From positions 1 through 64,000 of the forward strand of contig VIIQ02000071.1 in NCBI GenBank assembly GCA_007449985.2: a stretch of DNA of 64,000 nucleotides, given 5' to 3'. The position numbers and the translations under genes are program-made. Shown one piece after another: positions 11,901 through 21,469 of the stretch (its first letter is position 1; every line of letters begins with the position of its first letter). Under the pieces are notes generated by a model, which saw nothing but the letters and a program-made list of their open reading frames with translations, was not told the origin of the DNA and searched no databases. This stretch comes from Desmodesmus armatus (Eukaryota; Chlorophyta; Chlorophyceae; Sphaeropleales; Scenedesmaceae).

Positions 11901-13146
11901 GGTTGATCCTCTCCGCTGCTTAGATCGTGGCCGGTGGTCTGACTGCCCAGACTATGTGCGTCACACCGCCCCCATGTCCCGTGAGTGTGTTAGAGCCCTT
12001 GCCAGTTTCAGGCTAGGTGCCATGATCTTGATGTTGCCACCGCTAAGTTCCAGCCTCGCTCTGCTTCGGGACCTGCTGCTAGTATTGCCCGTGCTGATAG
12101 GTTGTGCCGTTTTGTCATCAGGGGGTAGGCGACGAGATGCACATGATTGCTGAATGTGAAGCATATGATGTGTTGAGGCGCTCGCATGCTGCTCTTTTTG
12201 CTGACTTTGGTGGTTGGATGGAATTCCCATGCAATGTGTCTGCAGCCCAACTGCGGTCCTTCATGCACCAGCCTGCCCGTCGTGTTGGTGCTTTTCTGCG
12301 TGAGTGTGGCCAACGCCGGTGGACCAACCCCCCGTTGGAGGTCCTGTTTGCAGACGGGCTGTCAGCTGAGGAAGCTGATACCCTCTTGGGTGTTGCTGAG
12401 GATGGGTTGGCCCCTGATGCTTCCGATATGTTCGTCAGTGCATTCTCAGATGAGTTCTACGATGTCTATTCAGATGCGTTCTATGATGCCGATACCCATG
12501 AGCCTCGTTGGCTCCCTACGGGGTGTTCAGGCTCAGCCTGAACCATGTAACAGTAACAGTAACAGTAATTCTGACATCCAGATCAGAAGGTTGCAGGTTC
12601 AATTCCTGCCGCCGTCATTATCGTGTGGCAGCTGTCACCCTTTCGCGCGTGAGTATCGCCACTGACTGCTGCCCCTGCTCCTGCTGCTGCATCCGCTGCT
12701 GTCTGTCTGTTGCCTGGCTGCAAAAACAGCCCAAATGCTGGTGGGAGGTGGAGGAAGCAGGAACAGCTCAACAGCAGCAGCAGCAGCAGCAGCAGGTCAG
12801 TCAGTTACGTGGCGGCCAGCATGTGGTGAAGCTGATGGCAAACAGGGTGAGCGTGTTGAACACATCAGTGTGTGGGTGACATGACAGGTTCAGATGCAGT
12901 TGCACTGGCGGTCTGGGTGACCCGGTGGTGTGGGTGATCACGCCAGACATGCTGTATGCAGTGGTCCCATTTGAAAATGAGTCCCCCCCCCACCGCCACC
13001 ACCACCTCGGGACACAGACATATATACATCAGCATCATTTACCCACTCCTCTACTGCTACTGTGGCTGTTCCTCCAGGTGTGCTGTCCCCGTGCTGGTGA
13101 CGAGTTGACCATATCATACAGTGACAAAAGCAATGAGGAGTTGCTG

Positions 13147-13218
<72 letters not shown>

Positions 13219-14502
13219 AGGGCTTTGCCCTCCCTTTCCACACACCCACACACTCGTGGGCATGCACAACCATACCACCTGTCGCCACTATAAAGGCTGC
13301 CGACATTGATGTTTGCTGCTTTCCAGGTGTGCTGCCCCCGTGCTGGTGAGGAGTTGACCATATCGTATGGTGACAAGGGCAATGAGGAGTTGCTGCTGCT
13401 GTATGGCTTTGCACAGCCCTCCAACCCCATGAGACCCTCATGCTGCTGTGCCCACTGCCCAGCCCTGAGGATTGGGACGAAGTCTTCACTGCCAGGATGG
13501 AACTGCTGCAGGTGTGTTTAGCAATAGATTGGCGATAGCATGTGTTGTGGCAAACAGGTCTTCTGATTGATTTGTTGGTTGGACTAGCTGCTGTTAGTGT
13601 GAGGTAAGTATCCGCAGCCTGTACACCCCGTCAAATTATTTGTGCTGTTGCAGCTACCTCCCATGTCACTGCGGTGCTATTGCAAGTCTTGTCTTGATCT
13701 GTCCATGTTTTGAGCGTCGAGTCATGGCATGGCACGGATGTCACTGACGCTGTTGTTCTGTGCTATGCTCTGCCACGCTCTGCCCTGTGCCTTCCTGTGC
13801 CCTGTGTATCCCGTGTTAGGCCAAGGGTCTGCGGCCGCAGCTGTTCCTGCCAGCCAGCCATCTGCAGGCCGCCACTGGCCAGCCACTGCTGCTGGCACCA
13901 GCAGCACCAGAGCCAGAGACAGACAGCAGCAGCACAGCAGCAGCAGCAGCAGCAGCAGATGTCAGCAGCAGCAGCAGCAAGAGGAAGTCAGGCGGCAGCA
14001 GGAGGTGCAGCATTGTGCCAGATGCTGCCCGGCAGGTTCTTGAGGTTTTCGTGCTTGACAGACGGGAGCTTGCCTCGGCCCTTGAACAGCAGCAGTCAGG
14101 TGCAGCCGCCGCAGCCGCCGGCAGTAGCAGTGGCAGCAATGCGGATCCAGTGCAGGAAAGGATGCAGCAGCTGGGCCTGAACATGGCCGTGCTGACAACC
14201 TTGCTAGGCTGCTAGAGCTGAAGTTGATAGCTATGGAGGGGCAGGAGGGCACCGGGCCTCTAGAGGAAGACTTACAGCAACTGGCAGCTGCAGCAGCAGC
14301 CAAACAGCAGCAGCAGAGCGGCAGCAAGGGTAGTGAAGGTGGGGACGAGGGTGCCCTTCCCTCTTGGAAGCGTGCTTGTTTGTTGTACAGGTCGGGTCAG
14401 AAGGCGTTGGTTAGGTCGTACATCAATGCAGCCAGGGCGGAACTGCAGGATACGCTAGCTGAGCTGCAGGGGTTGATGGAAGCAAACGGCTACAGCAGCT
14501 AG
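5331..14502 (+). CDS. SET-domain protein lysine methyltransferase, Rubisco-LSMT/SETD-like
   Basis: Transfers methyl groups from SAM to a protein lysine. Exons: 5331-5747, 6323-6384, 6713-6970, 7444-7588, 8243-8473, 12730-12846, 13327-13511 and 13820-14502, about 700 codons. Visible: an Ala/Ser-rich N-terminus (about 95 aa) ending TPALAEA, resembling a bipartite organelle signal; the start of SET (GSGLGLFAT); the insert with FSLAITHETAL and RSTYAPWLQLVPE; PTLDDFLWANSIFWSRG; the SAM/substrate motif GLVPGLDFANHS; then GEELTISYGDKGNEELLLLY; and an LSMT substrate-binding-type C-terminus (RQVLEVFVLDRRELASALE, LYRSGQKALVRSYINAAR). Poly-Gln, Ala and Ser inserts expand it. Exon 7 (near 13425) and exon 8 (near 14192) each need one added base to stay in frame, and exon lengths confirm this. 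Intron 5 carries a LINE. The substrate is unknown. Confidence 0.82.
7115..8145 (+). pseudogene. Serial partial copies of SET-gene exons 4 and 5
   Basis: The start of exon 4 (FSTPLFWDDSQLSELSGTTL at 7444) is preceded by decayed versions at about 7118-7203 and 7296-7375, both with in-frame stops and TACTACTGCTGAAC-type ends. The end of exon 4 (LEAATACSGG region, GGAGGCAGCTACAGCCTGCA) recurs at about 7725-7795 and 7866-7915, with a shorter piece at 7618-7640. The start of exon 5 (VGVSAPPTLDDFLWAK) appears at 8077-8145 with its own acceptor before the real exon at 8243. Most copies end in a donor followed by a GT/poly-G run. Confidence 0.75.
8709..9668 (+). CDS. LINE endonuclease (endonuclease/exonuclease/phosphatase fold)
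   Basis: Nicks target DNA for target-primed reverse transcription. Visible motifs: GQGLCVFVRDD, FVCGAYLPP, LLLGDFNAHTSS (catalytic GDFN), SSVIDYGIVS and the terminal SDHNSL. The usual opening motif with the first metal-binding Asn/Glu is missing or altered (LFVLCEMGRT), consistent with 5' truncation. The reading frame is lost after about 9600 where it should run on into the RT linker. Confidence 0.8.
   Translation: MGPKQQHVQELVTGRVDGERVSLFVLCEMGRTQHSFAGFTGYHGLTDPTRSSRGAGRGQGLCVFVRDDLVRLSEQVACTHHSVWLRLTAPGHRPLFVCGAYLPPAASGSWHELGMVREEVLSQLQGEIERYKAQGEVLLLGDFNAHTSSLDDRGSDSDEVLDSMGVMGVPRAGGAAPAAPPRVSVDTTSPGSEGRMLVDMCVATKCLILNGRAPGDEQGAATFVGWQDTSSSVIDYGIVSRGLFPRVQRFAVHSGLPHSDHNSLFVSLRLPVAETAHTGRSAPMPAKWDPDRREEFRLLLKSTSINPGGTTLWLLCGEG
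9860..11548 (+). CDS. LINE reverse transcriptase
   Basis: RNA-dependent DNA polymerase. Visible blocks in order: YLSAVFKKGDPSLLDNYRGI, ARGQAGFRDGCRTCDHVF, CFVDFRKAYDLVHRDLL (first catalytic Asp), STRGVKQGDPLSPLLFGLFI, LLLYADDLTLLATS (YADD active site) and FRYLGIVFH. The block 9860-11548 is open. A frame change near 11548 separates it from its C-terminal extension. Confidence 0.88.
   Translation, partial: EARRAFTSKKRRAQRQLAQAAQQGFLQDIKHNPRRFWTAYKQGPPSPAFQDMDALTAHWQGLYAARDCGGLQEAAGSVADLVQGIESRREGPVVGGEGLSDPIDIAEVEAAVRKLGLGRMVGPDLVRGEYLRGLYREEMVYDPVEGRMRVKHVYDTQPGDALHDLCALLNAAFRASDVPVDWCATYLSAVFKKGDPSLLDNYRGIAVGSAVGKVFSLVLHKRLSEWSESAGCRARGQAGFRDGCRTCDHVFVMKHLIDRARIPGGRAGKLYTCFVDFRKAYDLVHRDLLLQCLADLGVSGHMLGALASMYWHAPMTVKNGATLGASFDSTRGVKQGDPLSPLLFGLFIDRLEQWMTDRLGDLGVELGGEKLRLLLYADDLTLLATSAEDLQKLLECLQGFCDHYQMQVNVAKCAVVVFGKKRPTGRDLPQGGWLYAGQQVPRVQEFRYLGIVFHETKGVSACVDALRLAGLRAMWGMLGRCSDMEVASLEVQVQLFDSLVSPVLGFCAEVWAPALLRGVRDPNGCLDNPLQRVQTLFMRRLGGGLRKSTPRQLMLREFGCRP
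11536..12541 (+). pseudogene. LINE C-terminal region with Cys/His motif, frameshifted
   Basis: Continues the RT protein in two further frames (11536-12030 and 12104-12541). The second holds a GDEMHMIAEC segment preceded in another frame by a CRFC-like pair. This matches the Cx2C...Hx4C motif found at the end of many APE-type LINE proteins. Confidence 0.6.
12571..12621 (+). other. tRNA-Arg-like 3' half just after the LINE tail
   Basis: CTGACATCCAGATCAGAAGG followed by TTGCAGGTTCAATTCCTGCC resembles the anticodon arm, T-arm (B box GGTTCAATTCC) and acceptor 3' strand of eukaryotic tRNA-Arg. The anticodon loop appears to have 8 nt and no 5' half is present, so this is not a working tRNA gene. 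It may be a tRNA-derived SINE tail or a tRNA gene fragment at the insertion site. Confidence 0.45.
12847..13326 (+). repeat. SET-gene intron 6: decayed copy of exon 7 with CTG expansion
   Basis: At 13078 an exon-7 copy (VCCPRAGDELTISYSDKSNE) has its own acceptor (CCTCCAG) and runs into about 24 CTG units (13141-13218) where the real exon 7 (13327) has only three Leu codons. It is probably not spliced into the mRNA. Confidence 0.7.
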
Positions 14503-15248
14503 CTAGTTTCTGGGTTGACGGGATGTTTCTTCAGCAGTGTGCACCTTCACAGCAGAGGGTGCCAGCCATGTGTCGGGTGTGTGACTTCTGACCATTGTTG
14601 GTATCAGGGCAGGCAATGCAGTGCTGTTTGGCAACTGTTGGGGTTGCAAATACAGCCAGGGCCAGGTTGCAGAATGCTCTGGCTGAGCTGCAGGGGCTGA
14701 TGAAAGCAAACGGCTACAGCAGGTAGCGTTGGGCTGTAATGAAGTATTGGGGCTGTCCGTTGCACATGATGGGTCTTGGCACCTGTGCAGTGCACTTTGT
14801 GGATGCTGCTCAAGGCGCAACGTTGTCAGGCATGCCATTGTTGTGTGGTGCCGAACTGGGCAGCTGGTTTTTGTGACACACACAAGAGCTGGTCTTGTGA
14901 TTTGTGCTCTACCGCAGTCAAGGCTGAGCTGCACTGCAGAAAGGGACACGTTGCCTAAGCTGCAGGGGCAGTTGGAGGCCAAAGGGTCACGGCAATTGTC
15001 AAATAGTCCAGCTGTGTGGGGTTGGATAGGTGTCCTTGAGCAGTGGTCTGGGTCACTTGCATATATCTCAAGATGGTTCAAATTTCAAACCAAATTCGAA
15101 GGGTTTGAGTAGCATTCATCGTCGGCTAGTCCGTGCTTGATTAATATGATATTGGTAGAAGAACGTCAAGAAGCAACATTGTAGTGGAAAGGTCCTGGCA
15201 AAAGCATTGGGTCGACATTTCATGCTGATCAGCATCTGTCACGACAGC
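14503..15248 (+). pseudogene. Intergenic region with two decayed copies of the SET gene's last coding segment
   Basis: The SET protein's end (AELQDTLAELQGLMEANGYS) is repeated at about 14655-14719 (LQNALAELQGLMKANGYSR then stop) and, more decayed, at about 14935-14990 (DTLPKLQGQLEAKG). I see no other gene in the region. Confidence 0.7.
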
Positions 15249-17188
15249 ATGGCGCACCCTGGATTCGGGCATCTATGGCAGCAGGCAGAGATGTCAGATA
15301 TGGATATTGTGATCGTTTCTGCCCAAGATGCAGCTCCTGCTGGCGATGATGACCCAAGGAGCAAAACAGCACCCTGCTGCAGCAGTTCCCAGGCCACAGC
15401 ATGATTTTGAGCTCTAGCCCCTACTTCAAGGCACAGGCAAGTTCTGAACATATTCTCGTTGTGGTTTGCGTCCTTGCAGTGGTATTGGTGGGCCAGTGCT
15501 GGCAAGTGATGGTGTGGCTCATGCTTGATGGCAAACTCTCATGATCCATTTACAGCTTAGAAGATCAGAGCCTCAACTCCCTGTTTCCATGCTCGCCTGT
15601 GCAGGCACTGCGATGGTCAAAACCGTCACAGCCACGGGATAGCAGCCAGTCCGAGGGCACATCCACGCCAAGCAGCAAGCGGCAGGCAAAGCAGCTAGTC
15701 ACGATCACCCTGCCAGACGCCAGCTATGAACCAGCAGCGATGGCAGTGCTGCAGGGCTGTACCTTGTGCAGCCTTGGCCCAAGCTGCTGGCTGGCTTGAC
15801 ACCCCAGCAGCAGGTGCAGGCAGCAGTGCTGGCAGACATGTGGCAGCTGCCAGCAGCCAGCACGGCAGCAGCAGGAGTGCTGGACTCAGCAAAATACTAT
15901 GGTGTCGACAAGGTGTTGGCAGTGTTTGAGCAGCTACACAGCATGCCAGCAATGCCTGACTGCCTACTGTCAGTGTATGACAAGTCCTGGCAGGCGTTGC
16001 TGAGCAAGTACAGCACCTGGCAGCAGTCCCTGACAGGGTGCTGCCAGTGTTCGAGCAGGTGCTGCTCGGCAAGTATGGTGACCTGGAGGCTGTGTGGGAC
16101 CCTGCAGGTGCTGCACTGCAGGAGTCGCTGCTGGCACTACCCCTGTATGCCATGGAGCTGCTGCTGGCATCAGACAGGCTCAAGGTGGGAAGTGGTGCTT
16201 TTTGGTACATGGCGTACAGCCTTACAGATCATTAAGTTTGACGGTTTGAAACTGCATCACTGATGAACTGTTGCGACTGAACGAAGATCTCAGCTCGCAT
16301 TGTGTACGCCACTATGTCATACTCTTAGGCTGCTGATGTGCATGTTTGTCAATAGGGACAGAAGGGCTTTGGCAGACCACTGACGTGACTTGTTCAATGC
16401 CATGTTTATGTAAATGCTGACAGGTTGCCTGTGAGGACACAGTGCTGTTCACAGCCCAGGCCTATGTTGTAAACCTGTCAACATTGAGCGACCGGAAGCA
16501 GGCAATGGACAAGTTGGCACCCCTGGTGCGCTGCCCCCACCTGTCACAGTTCTGGCTGTCAGCATCAGTCCTGTCAGATGATGCACGGAAGCTGCTGCTG
16601 CACAAGCTGCGGCTCCAGCTGAAGCGGCTAATGCTGCTGAAGCCAACTTGCGGCACAGCAGCTGCTGACGGGGAGCTTGCCAAGATCCCGGATGTGCCTG
16701 CCAGCTGGCTGCTGCCTACACGCGATATCACGCCAGTCAGCAGTGCAAACATGCAGTGGGAGCTGGATGTGGCAGCCATCAGGCAAGCAGCACAGGAGAG
16801 CGCGCGCCAGCAGACAGCGATTCCTCTGTGGGCACCAAACAGCTGCCTAGTGGGAGGCATCGAGTGGAGCATGACAGTCGAGTGCACGTGGGAAGACAAC
16901 GAGGGAGGGAGTACCATTGTGCTGTTAGCAGTTGCAGAATCACTCCCAGCTGGCTCATTCTGTCGTGCAAGTACACTCTGGCACTGGTAAAGCCTGCTGC
17001 AGTCGACTGTTGCGACCATGGCATGACAACAGACTGTTTGGTAGCGATAGCAGCAGCTGGGGCTGGGTCGACTTCTTCGACGTTGGGGCCATGTCTGGTG
17101 GGTTGATGAGGCGGCCTGGGCTGCCAATGGGCTGCCAACAACCGGCAGCATCACGCTGCAGCTGACTGTCCATGCCGTGGGCATGTGA
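15249..17188 (+). pseudogene. BTB-BACK family copy 1 (pseudogene)
   Basis: Same three-exon layout as copies 3 and 4: exon 1 15249-15436 (MAHPGFGHLWQQAEMSDMDI), exon 2 15605-16184, exon 3 16424-17188. It is broken by a one-base loss in exon 1 near 15365, another in exon 2 near 15750 (ctgcagggctgtacc), a rearranged or duplicated stretch around 15960-16060, and at least two frame changes in exon 3 (near 16970 and 17105). Exon 1 uses a GC donor (gcacag|GCAAGT). Probably non-functional, unless the single-base losses are assembly errors. Confidence 0.8.
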
Positions 17189-18387
17189 GCTGGGCACAGT
17201 ATCGTGACGGTAGTGTCAATGGCAGATGCCGGCCTGCCGGGACAAGATCCAACCGGGATGTCGGGTGTGCAGATGGGGGAACGAAGACAGAGTTCATGTG
17301 TTTTGGGGGTCTTTTGTTCCTGCATCGCTGGCCGCATGGTGCCTGGCTAATCTGCAGGTCAGCATCAGCTTGTCATCAGCTGTTGCTCCTTGGCTGGGCA
17401 ACCCGCACATTGTGCGTGCAAGGTGCCATGTTGCCTCATGTGTCCAGTTGACTGGTGGATTGTTGTCAAATTGAGTTGTTCATGGTGGTGGCAGGAAATG
17501 TTGCTGATGGTGACAAGGTGGCAGCTGATTTTGAGACGGTTCCCAATTTAGGGTGCCAGCCAGAGTGCTGCCACATTTGTACAGGACTCCTGTGACACGC
17601 TGTAGGTTTGCAGCCTGTGTTGCCCCTTCAAGGGCATGACAAACTATGCTAGTGGTCTGATTGTAGGTTTGAGTGTCCATCGCTGTTGCATCACTGGTGG
17701 ATTACATTTGTTGAGCAGTAACAGGGGCACCTGTGCCGCCAGGAAGAATGGGTTTTGGTTCAGGGCTTGTTCACTGCAGACTACTAGTAGCGGCTAGTCA
17801 CTGGTCAATTTGACGATCGTGGACACTGTTGAACGCAGACAGTGTCGTGCTGATCACACAGAATCTTGTGGCAGGCTTGTACGCCGCCCTGCTGTGGTGT
17901 GACTTTGATAACACAGCTGTTGGTTGTGGGTGTTAGCCAACACAGCCAAGTGTCATGCCAGACAAGGCAGCTACCTCAACTAGAGGTTAAGTAGGCATGT
18001 TGAGCTGCCGTTGTGTTTAGCTGCCGCTCGGCACTCACAGCTGTTTAGCTGCCGCTCGGCCATCACAGCTGTTTCGCTGCCGCATGTCACACCGCAGCTG
18101 TTTAGCTGCCGCATGTCACGCTGCAGCTGCCTGTGTGTGCCTCCCAGTGCTACACGCCCACACCAGCTGCAGACATGCATGTCGGCCACCAGTTAATGCA
18201 GTGTGTGTGTAGAATAGCGTGATATGACGTAACTCATTGATTCTGTAGAATAGAGTAGAATGTACAGGGTAATCCCGCCTCAGCCACAAGTCAAGTGTGT
18301 GGCATGAGGTGGTTGCAGCGCTGCTGTGGCTTTGGTTGCTGCTGGCGTTTGCGGCTGGCACTTGGCTGCTGTGCTGTGTGTTGTTGT

Positions 18388-18422
<35 letters not shown>

Positions 18423-19501
18423 GCTGCTGCTGCTGCTGATCCAACTGTGCTTGCGTACGCTAGGATTGCCTGGTGCTGGCAGATGGTGGGGCCATGATGG
18501 GGTGCTGCTGCTGTTGCTGTTCTGCCAGCAGCTGCTGTGCTGCAGTGCAGGCAGCCCGGCCCCGCTGGTCCAGCACTTCTTCATCGTTACCGTCCTTGAG
18601 CAGCTGCAGCAACGTTTTCTTGTCCTGATCTGTGGCAATGCAGTTGTTACCCAGGAACAACAGGTGCAGATGTGCCGTGCACAAACCTGCAGCCTGTGAC
18701 TGATCGGCTGCCCACACAGCTTGGCAGTTCTGCCGGATGAATCATGTCATACGTGGAATTGTGCAATGACGGGTTAGGAACATTGTGTGCTGTCTCACAA
18801 GGCGTTGGTCTGGCTGCAGTATGTAACTGTCAGACACGGCGTGGGCCGAGGGCCGATGGCCGTTGAAGTCAGTTTACATAGACAGCGACAGCGTTCCTGG
18901 CCAGCAGCGCTACCTCTGCGCGCACAAGAGACATATAAAGTGTGTACATTATCATCGGATTGCCTCAACAGTGCAAACAAACGACCGTGTGCAGACTGCC
19001 TTGCCAACAGGCAAGCAATGGCCGATCCGACAAGCTTAGAATTGATTGCAAAACCTAGGCAATGCATTGGTATACCTGCATGGAGCGTGCGTAGGCCCAT
19101 GTTGCTGGAACCGCATTATTGCATTTTTGCGGGCCGGGAATTGTACATTCGGGGTAGTCTCAACATGCAATATCACATACGCGAGCTGGTTGTTTGGTTG
19201 GTGATGTCCTGTGTTTCCGCAGTCAAGGCCGGGCTGTAGGACCACTGCCGCAGTGCAGTGCAGGGGCTTGGGGAAGCAATGGCTGCAGCGGTCGCCTTGT
19301 ATATGTATGGGGGAAATCCCTGGCGGTTGTTACAAGTGTATTGGGGGGCAGGTCGTTTGAGTAGATGTGTGTGGCACTTGGATTGAAGCACCTTGACGGC
19401 CAAAGTCACACATCATCAAGGCATGCGTGTGTGATGCGCCCATCTAGTGTTGAACAGTGCAGCCCGGCTGCATTGCATGGAATGATTCCAACATCGACAT
19501 T
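17189..19501. other. Intergenic, no convincing gene; minisatellite and GTT array
   Basis: Holds 4-5 copies of a 28-29-bp unit (TTTAGCTGCCGCTCGGC... at about 18008-18125) and a GTT/CTG array (18379-18439). A minus-strand stretch at 18460-18717 is open, but I do not recognise its product. Downstream of that, to 19501, I see nothing certain. Confidence 0.6.
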
Positions 19502-19687
19502 GTAGCGGGACGCTACATGGCCTGAAAACGATCTGAGAGCATCGCAGTATGCTCCTGTTACATTGGTAGCGGATTGGTTAGGGCCATCGCCTCATGTGGA
19601 TGAGGTCTCCCAATCGAGTCCCGCAGTGGTGGACTCCAAGGCAGGTAGTCCCGCTGGGTGATAGGGGGCCCCAGTGAGTAGTTACAA
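19502..19687 (+). mobile_element. Possible remnant of a miniature LTR element
   Basis: Starts TGTAGCGGGACGCTACATGG, close to the minus-strand start of the Gypsy LTR (TGTAGCGGGAACG), ends a 60-bp segment in CTCCTGTTACA, and is followed at once by TTGGTAGCGGATTGG, which resembles the Gypsy primer-binding site. The internal part has a tRNA-like look (CCTCATGTGGATGAGG, AATCGAGTCCC). It is cut off by the Gypsy LTR at 19688. Could be a TRIM/SMART-like derivative or a tRNA-derived SINE. Confidence 0.35.
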
Positions 19688-19975
19688 TGTAGTGGAACCG
19701 GAGTAGCGAAGTAGGAAAAAGGGGGGTTTCGATTGGGTATCAGGGCTCGGGGACTCCACAGCGCATGTACTCGACAAGTGCTTGAGTCTTGCCTACGTAC
19801 CTATAAATAGGGATCAGAGCCTCGTAGTTCAAAGACCAATAGCCTCGACCAACAACCCGTTGGTCGAGCTCTCGAACCAATCCCGTATGACCAAAGGGAC
19901 GGGACCAACCACGTGAGACCAACGGTATGTCACCGATAGGGTCAACCATACTGCAGGGATATATATTATATTAAT
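19688..19975 (-). repeat. Gypsy 3' LTR, larger part
   Basis: Matches 30419-30700 almost base for base, including the TATAAATAGGGATCAGAGCC block. Broken at an ATTAAT by the DIRS-like element. The rest of the LTR is at 24312-24346. Confidence 0.93.
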
Positions 19976-20115
19976 TAATTCACCTTGCATAGGGATTGCC
20001 ATTTGTGTGTTACACTTTTTTCGGAGAGGGGGCAAAGCCACCAAACAACAAGTTGAAAAGGGAGAAAGCAACCAGGGGAAGGCCCCAAACACCGGCCCAG
20101 GGAGGGTGCGGTGGG

Positions 20116-20276
20116 CGCGCTGTTGTGTCAACAACAGCAAAACGTGCCTTGCAAGAAGCACGGCAAGAGCTAAGCATGCCGTCGCAGTGCGCAAGCCCAT
20201 GGTTCTGCAGGGCCTGAACCCTGGGTGCATCAGCTTTGCTGATTAACGCATGGTAATACATTAACATGCTATTAAT
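20116..20276 (-). repeat. Split direct repeat B, inner copy of the DIRS-like element
   Basis: Appears identical to 24155-24315 over 161 bp (starts CGCGCTGTTGTGTCAACAAC, ends GCTATTAAT). Confidence 0.9.
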
Positions 20277-20869
20277 TCACCTTGCATAGGGATTGCCATA
20301 ATAAAAAAGATGTGTTGAAGTTGTGTTGAAGGCCTGGTGAGCTACTAAGTGCACCAAGGCACCATAACAAGCATGCATGCATGCAGGTCAGCCGGGACAG
20401 CATACACGGCATATGCAGCACTTCGGGAGTGCCCATGAGTAACTCCCCAGCCACCCAGCGAAAGGGAGAGAGTGTGACCTTAGCGTCACGCAAGCGTCAT
20501 ACAAACATAGGCAGACCTCTTACAGCCACAACTGTGGGCATGCAACTGTAAAATCACCAACCACCAGAAAAGGGGTCACCGCGTCAGACATGACGCTGAA
20601 GTTGGCAGCTTGGCCACTGAGAGGGCACTGCTGCGGCCGGCAGCTCTGCCATTGTTTGCATTGCATGTACTCCAAAGCAGAAGTGAGGTGTTGTCCCCAA
20701 AGCATGTCCCAACCAAGAAAACTGGCAGGCCACATGACACAAGGCAGCTAGTGGGGCTTGCAAGGAGCCGCCGTAGCATACCGCCCCCTACAGCGGGGAC
20801 AGCAAAAACTGTGTCAAGGGATGGGACATCGTCACCAAGTGGCTAGCACATGCGCGGGTGACCGTATAG

Positions 20870-21420
20870 GACGATGTCCAGGCTGTTGTCGCCAGCAAAC
20901 CGCAACGCGTGCCAGAGGCGCGCTGCCATAGCTGCTGCCTTAGCCGAATGGCCGCATCACTACAGCAAACGGCGGCTAGCCGAAACACGAACGGCCGCTG
21001 CAAAGGAGCGGGCGCAGACCCAAGTCCGGAGAGAATGTCAAGGCTGCTTTCGCCAGCACACCGCAACGCGAGTCAGAGGCGCGCTGCCATAGCCGCTGCC
21101 TGTGCCAAATGGCCGCATCACTCAAGCAACCGACGGCTAGCCGAGACATGCATGGCCGCTGCACATGAGCGGGCAAACCCAAGAAGGAACACATATCAGG
21201 TTGCTGTCTGCACACCGCAACGCGAGCCATAGGCGCGCTGCCATAGTTGCTGCCTGAGCCACGGCCGCATCACTCAGCAGACGACAGCTAGTCTAAACAC
21301 GTTTTTGCCGCAGCAAAGGAGCGGGCGGCAACCCAAAAGAGCGACATGACGGCACTGCTGCTGTTGCAAGCACACGCGCCCGGGGCGGTGGCATGGCTGC
21401 TGCCTGAGCGGCATTAGCAG
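20870..21420. repeat. Tandem repeat of about 155 bp inside the DIRS-like element
   Basis: About four diverging units, each with CGCCAGCA..CCGCAACGCG, AGGCGCGCTGCCATAG and AATGGCCGCATCACT, at roughly 20876, 21036, 21200 and 21310. It occupies the place where a recombinase gene would be expected. Confidence 0.75.
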
Positions 21421-21469
21421 CAACACTCCAGCAAAAGACAGCTAGCAGGGGCAAACGGTTGCATCACTG

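Larger units (their letters stand above)
8700..12568 (+). mobile_element. Degenerate non-LTR retrotransposon (LINE) in intron 5 of the SET gene
   Basis: Order: AP-type endonuclease, reverse transcriptase, C-terminal Cys/His region, then a short tandem tail (GTAACA repeats at 12546-12568) instead of poly(A). The endonuclease lacks its N-terminal strand, so the copy is probably 5' truncated. Frame changes near 9600-9860, 11545 and 12030-12110 break it. It lies in the same orientation as the host gene. The clade (L1, RTE or algal RandI-like) cannot be settled by eye. A second, much shorter copy of the same 3' end lies at 62802-62930. Confidence 0.85.

Noticed and set aside
18460..18717. Minus-strand open stretch with KTLLQLLKDGNDEEVLDQRG, reminiscent of an ankyrin repeat
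   Set aside because: Only one weak unit, flanked by CTG/GTT microsatellite, with no start context or further repeats. A loosely similar segment on the plus strand near 37920 (HQLLFLGSS) is not enough to define a gene.
19565..19640. Possible complete tRNA gene
   Set aside because: A and B boxes are only approximate, the anticodon stem (CCTCA/TGAGG) leaves a 6-nt loop, and no acceptor stem pairs. Treated as part of a retroelement remnant.
20007..20246. Small plus-strand frames in the terminal repeats of the DIRS-like element, duplicated near 23920-24285
   Set aside because: They repeat because the 161-bp repeat B is duplicated; no protein similarity and inconsistent upstream sequence.
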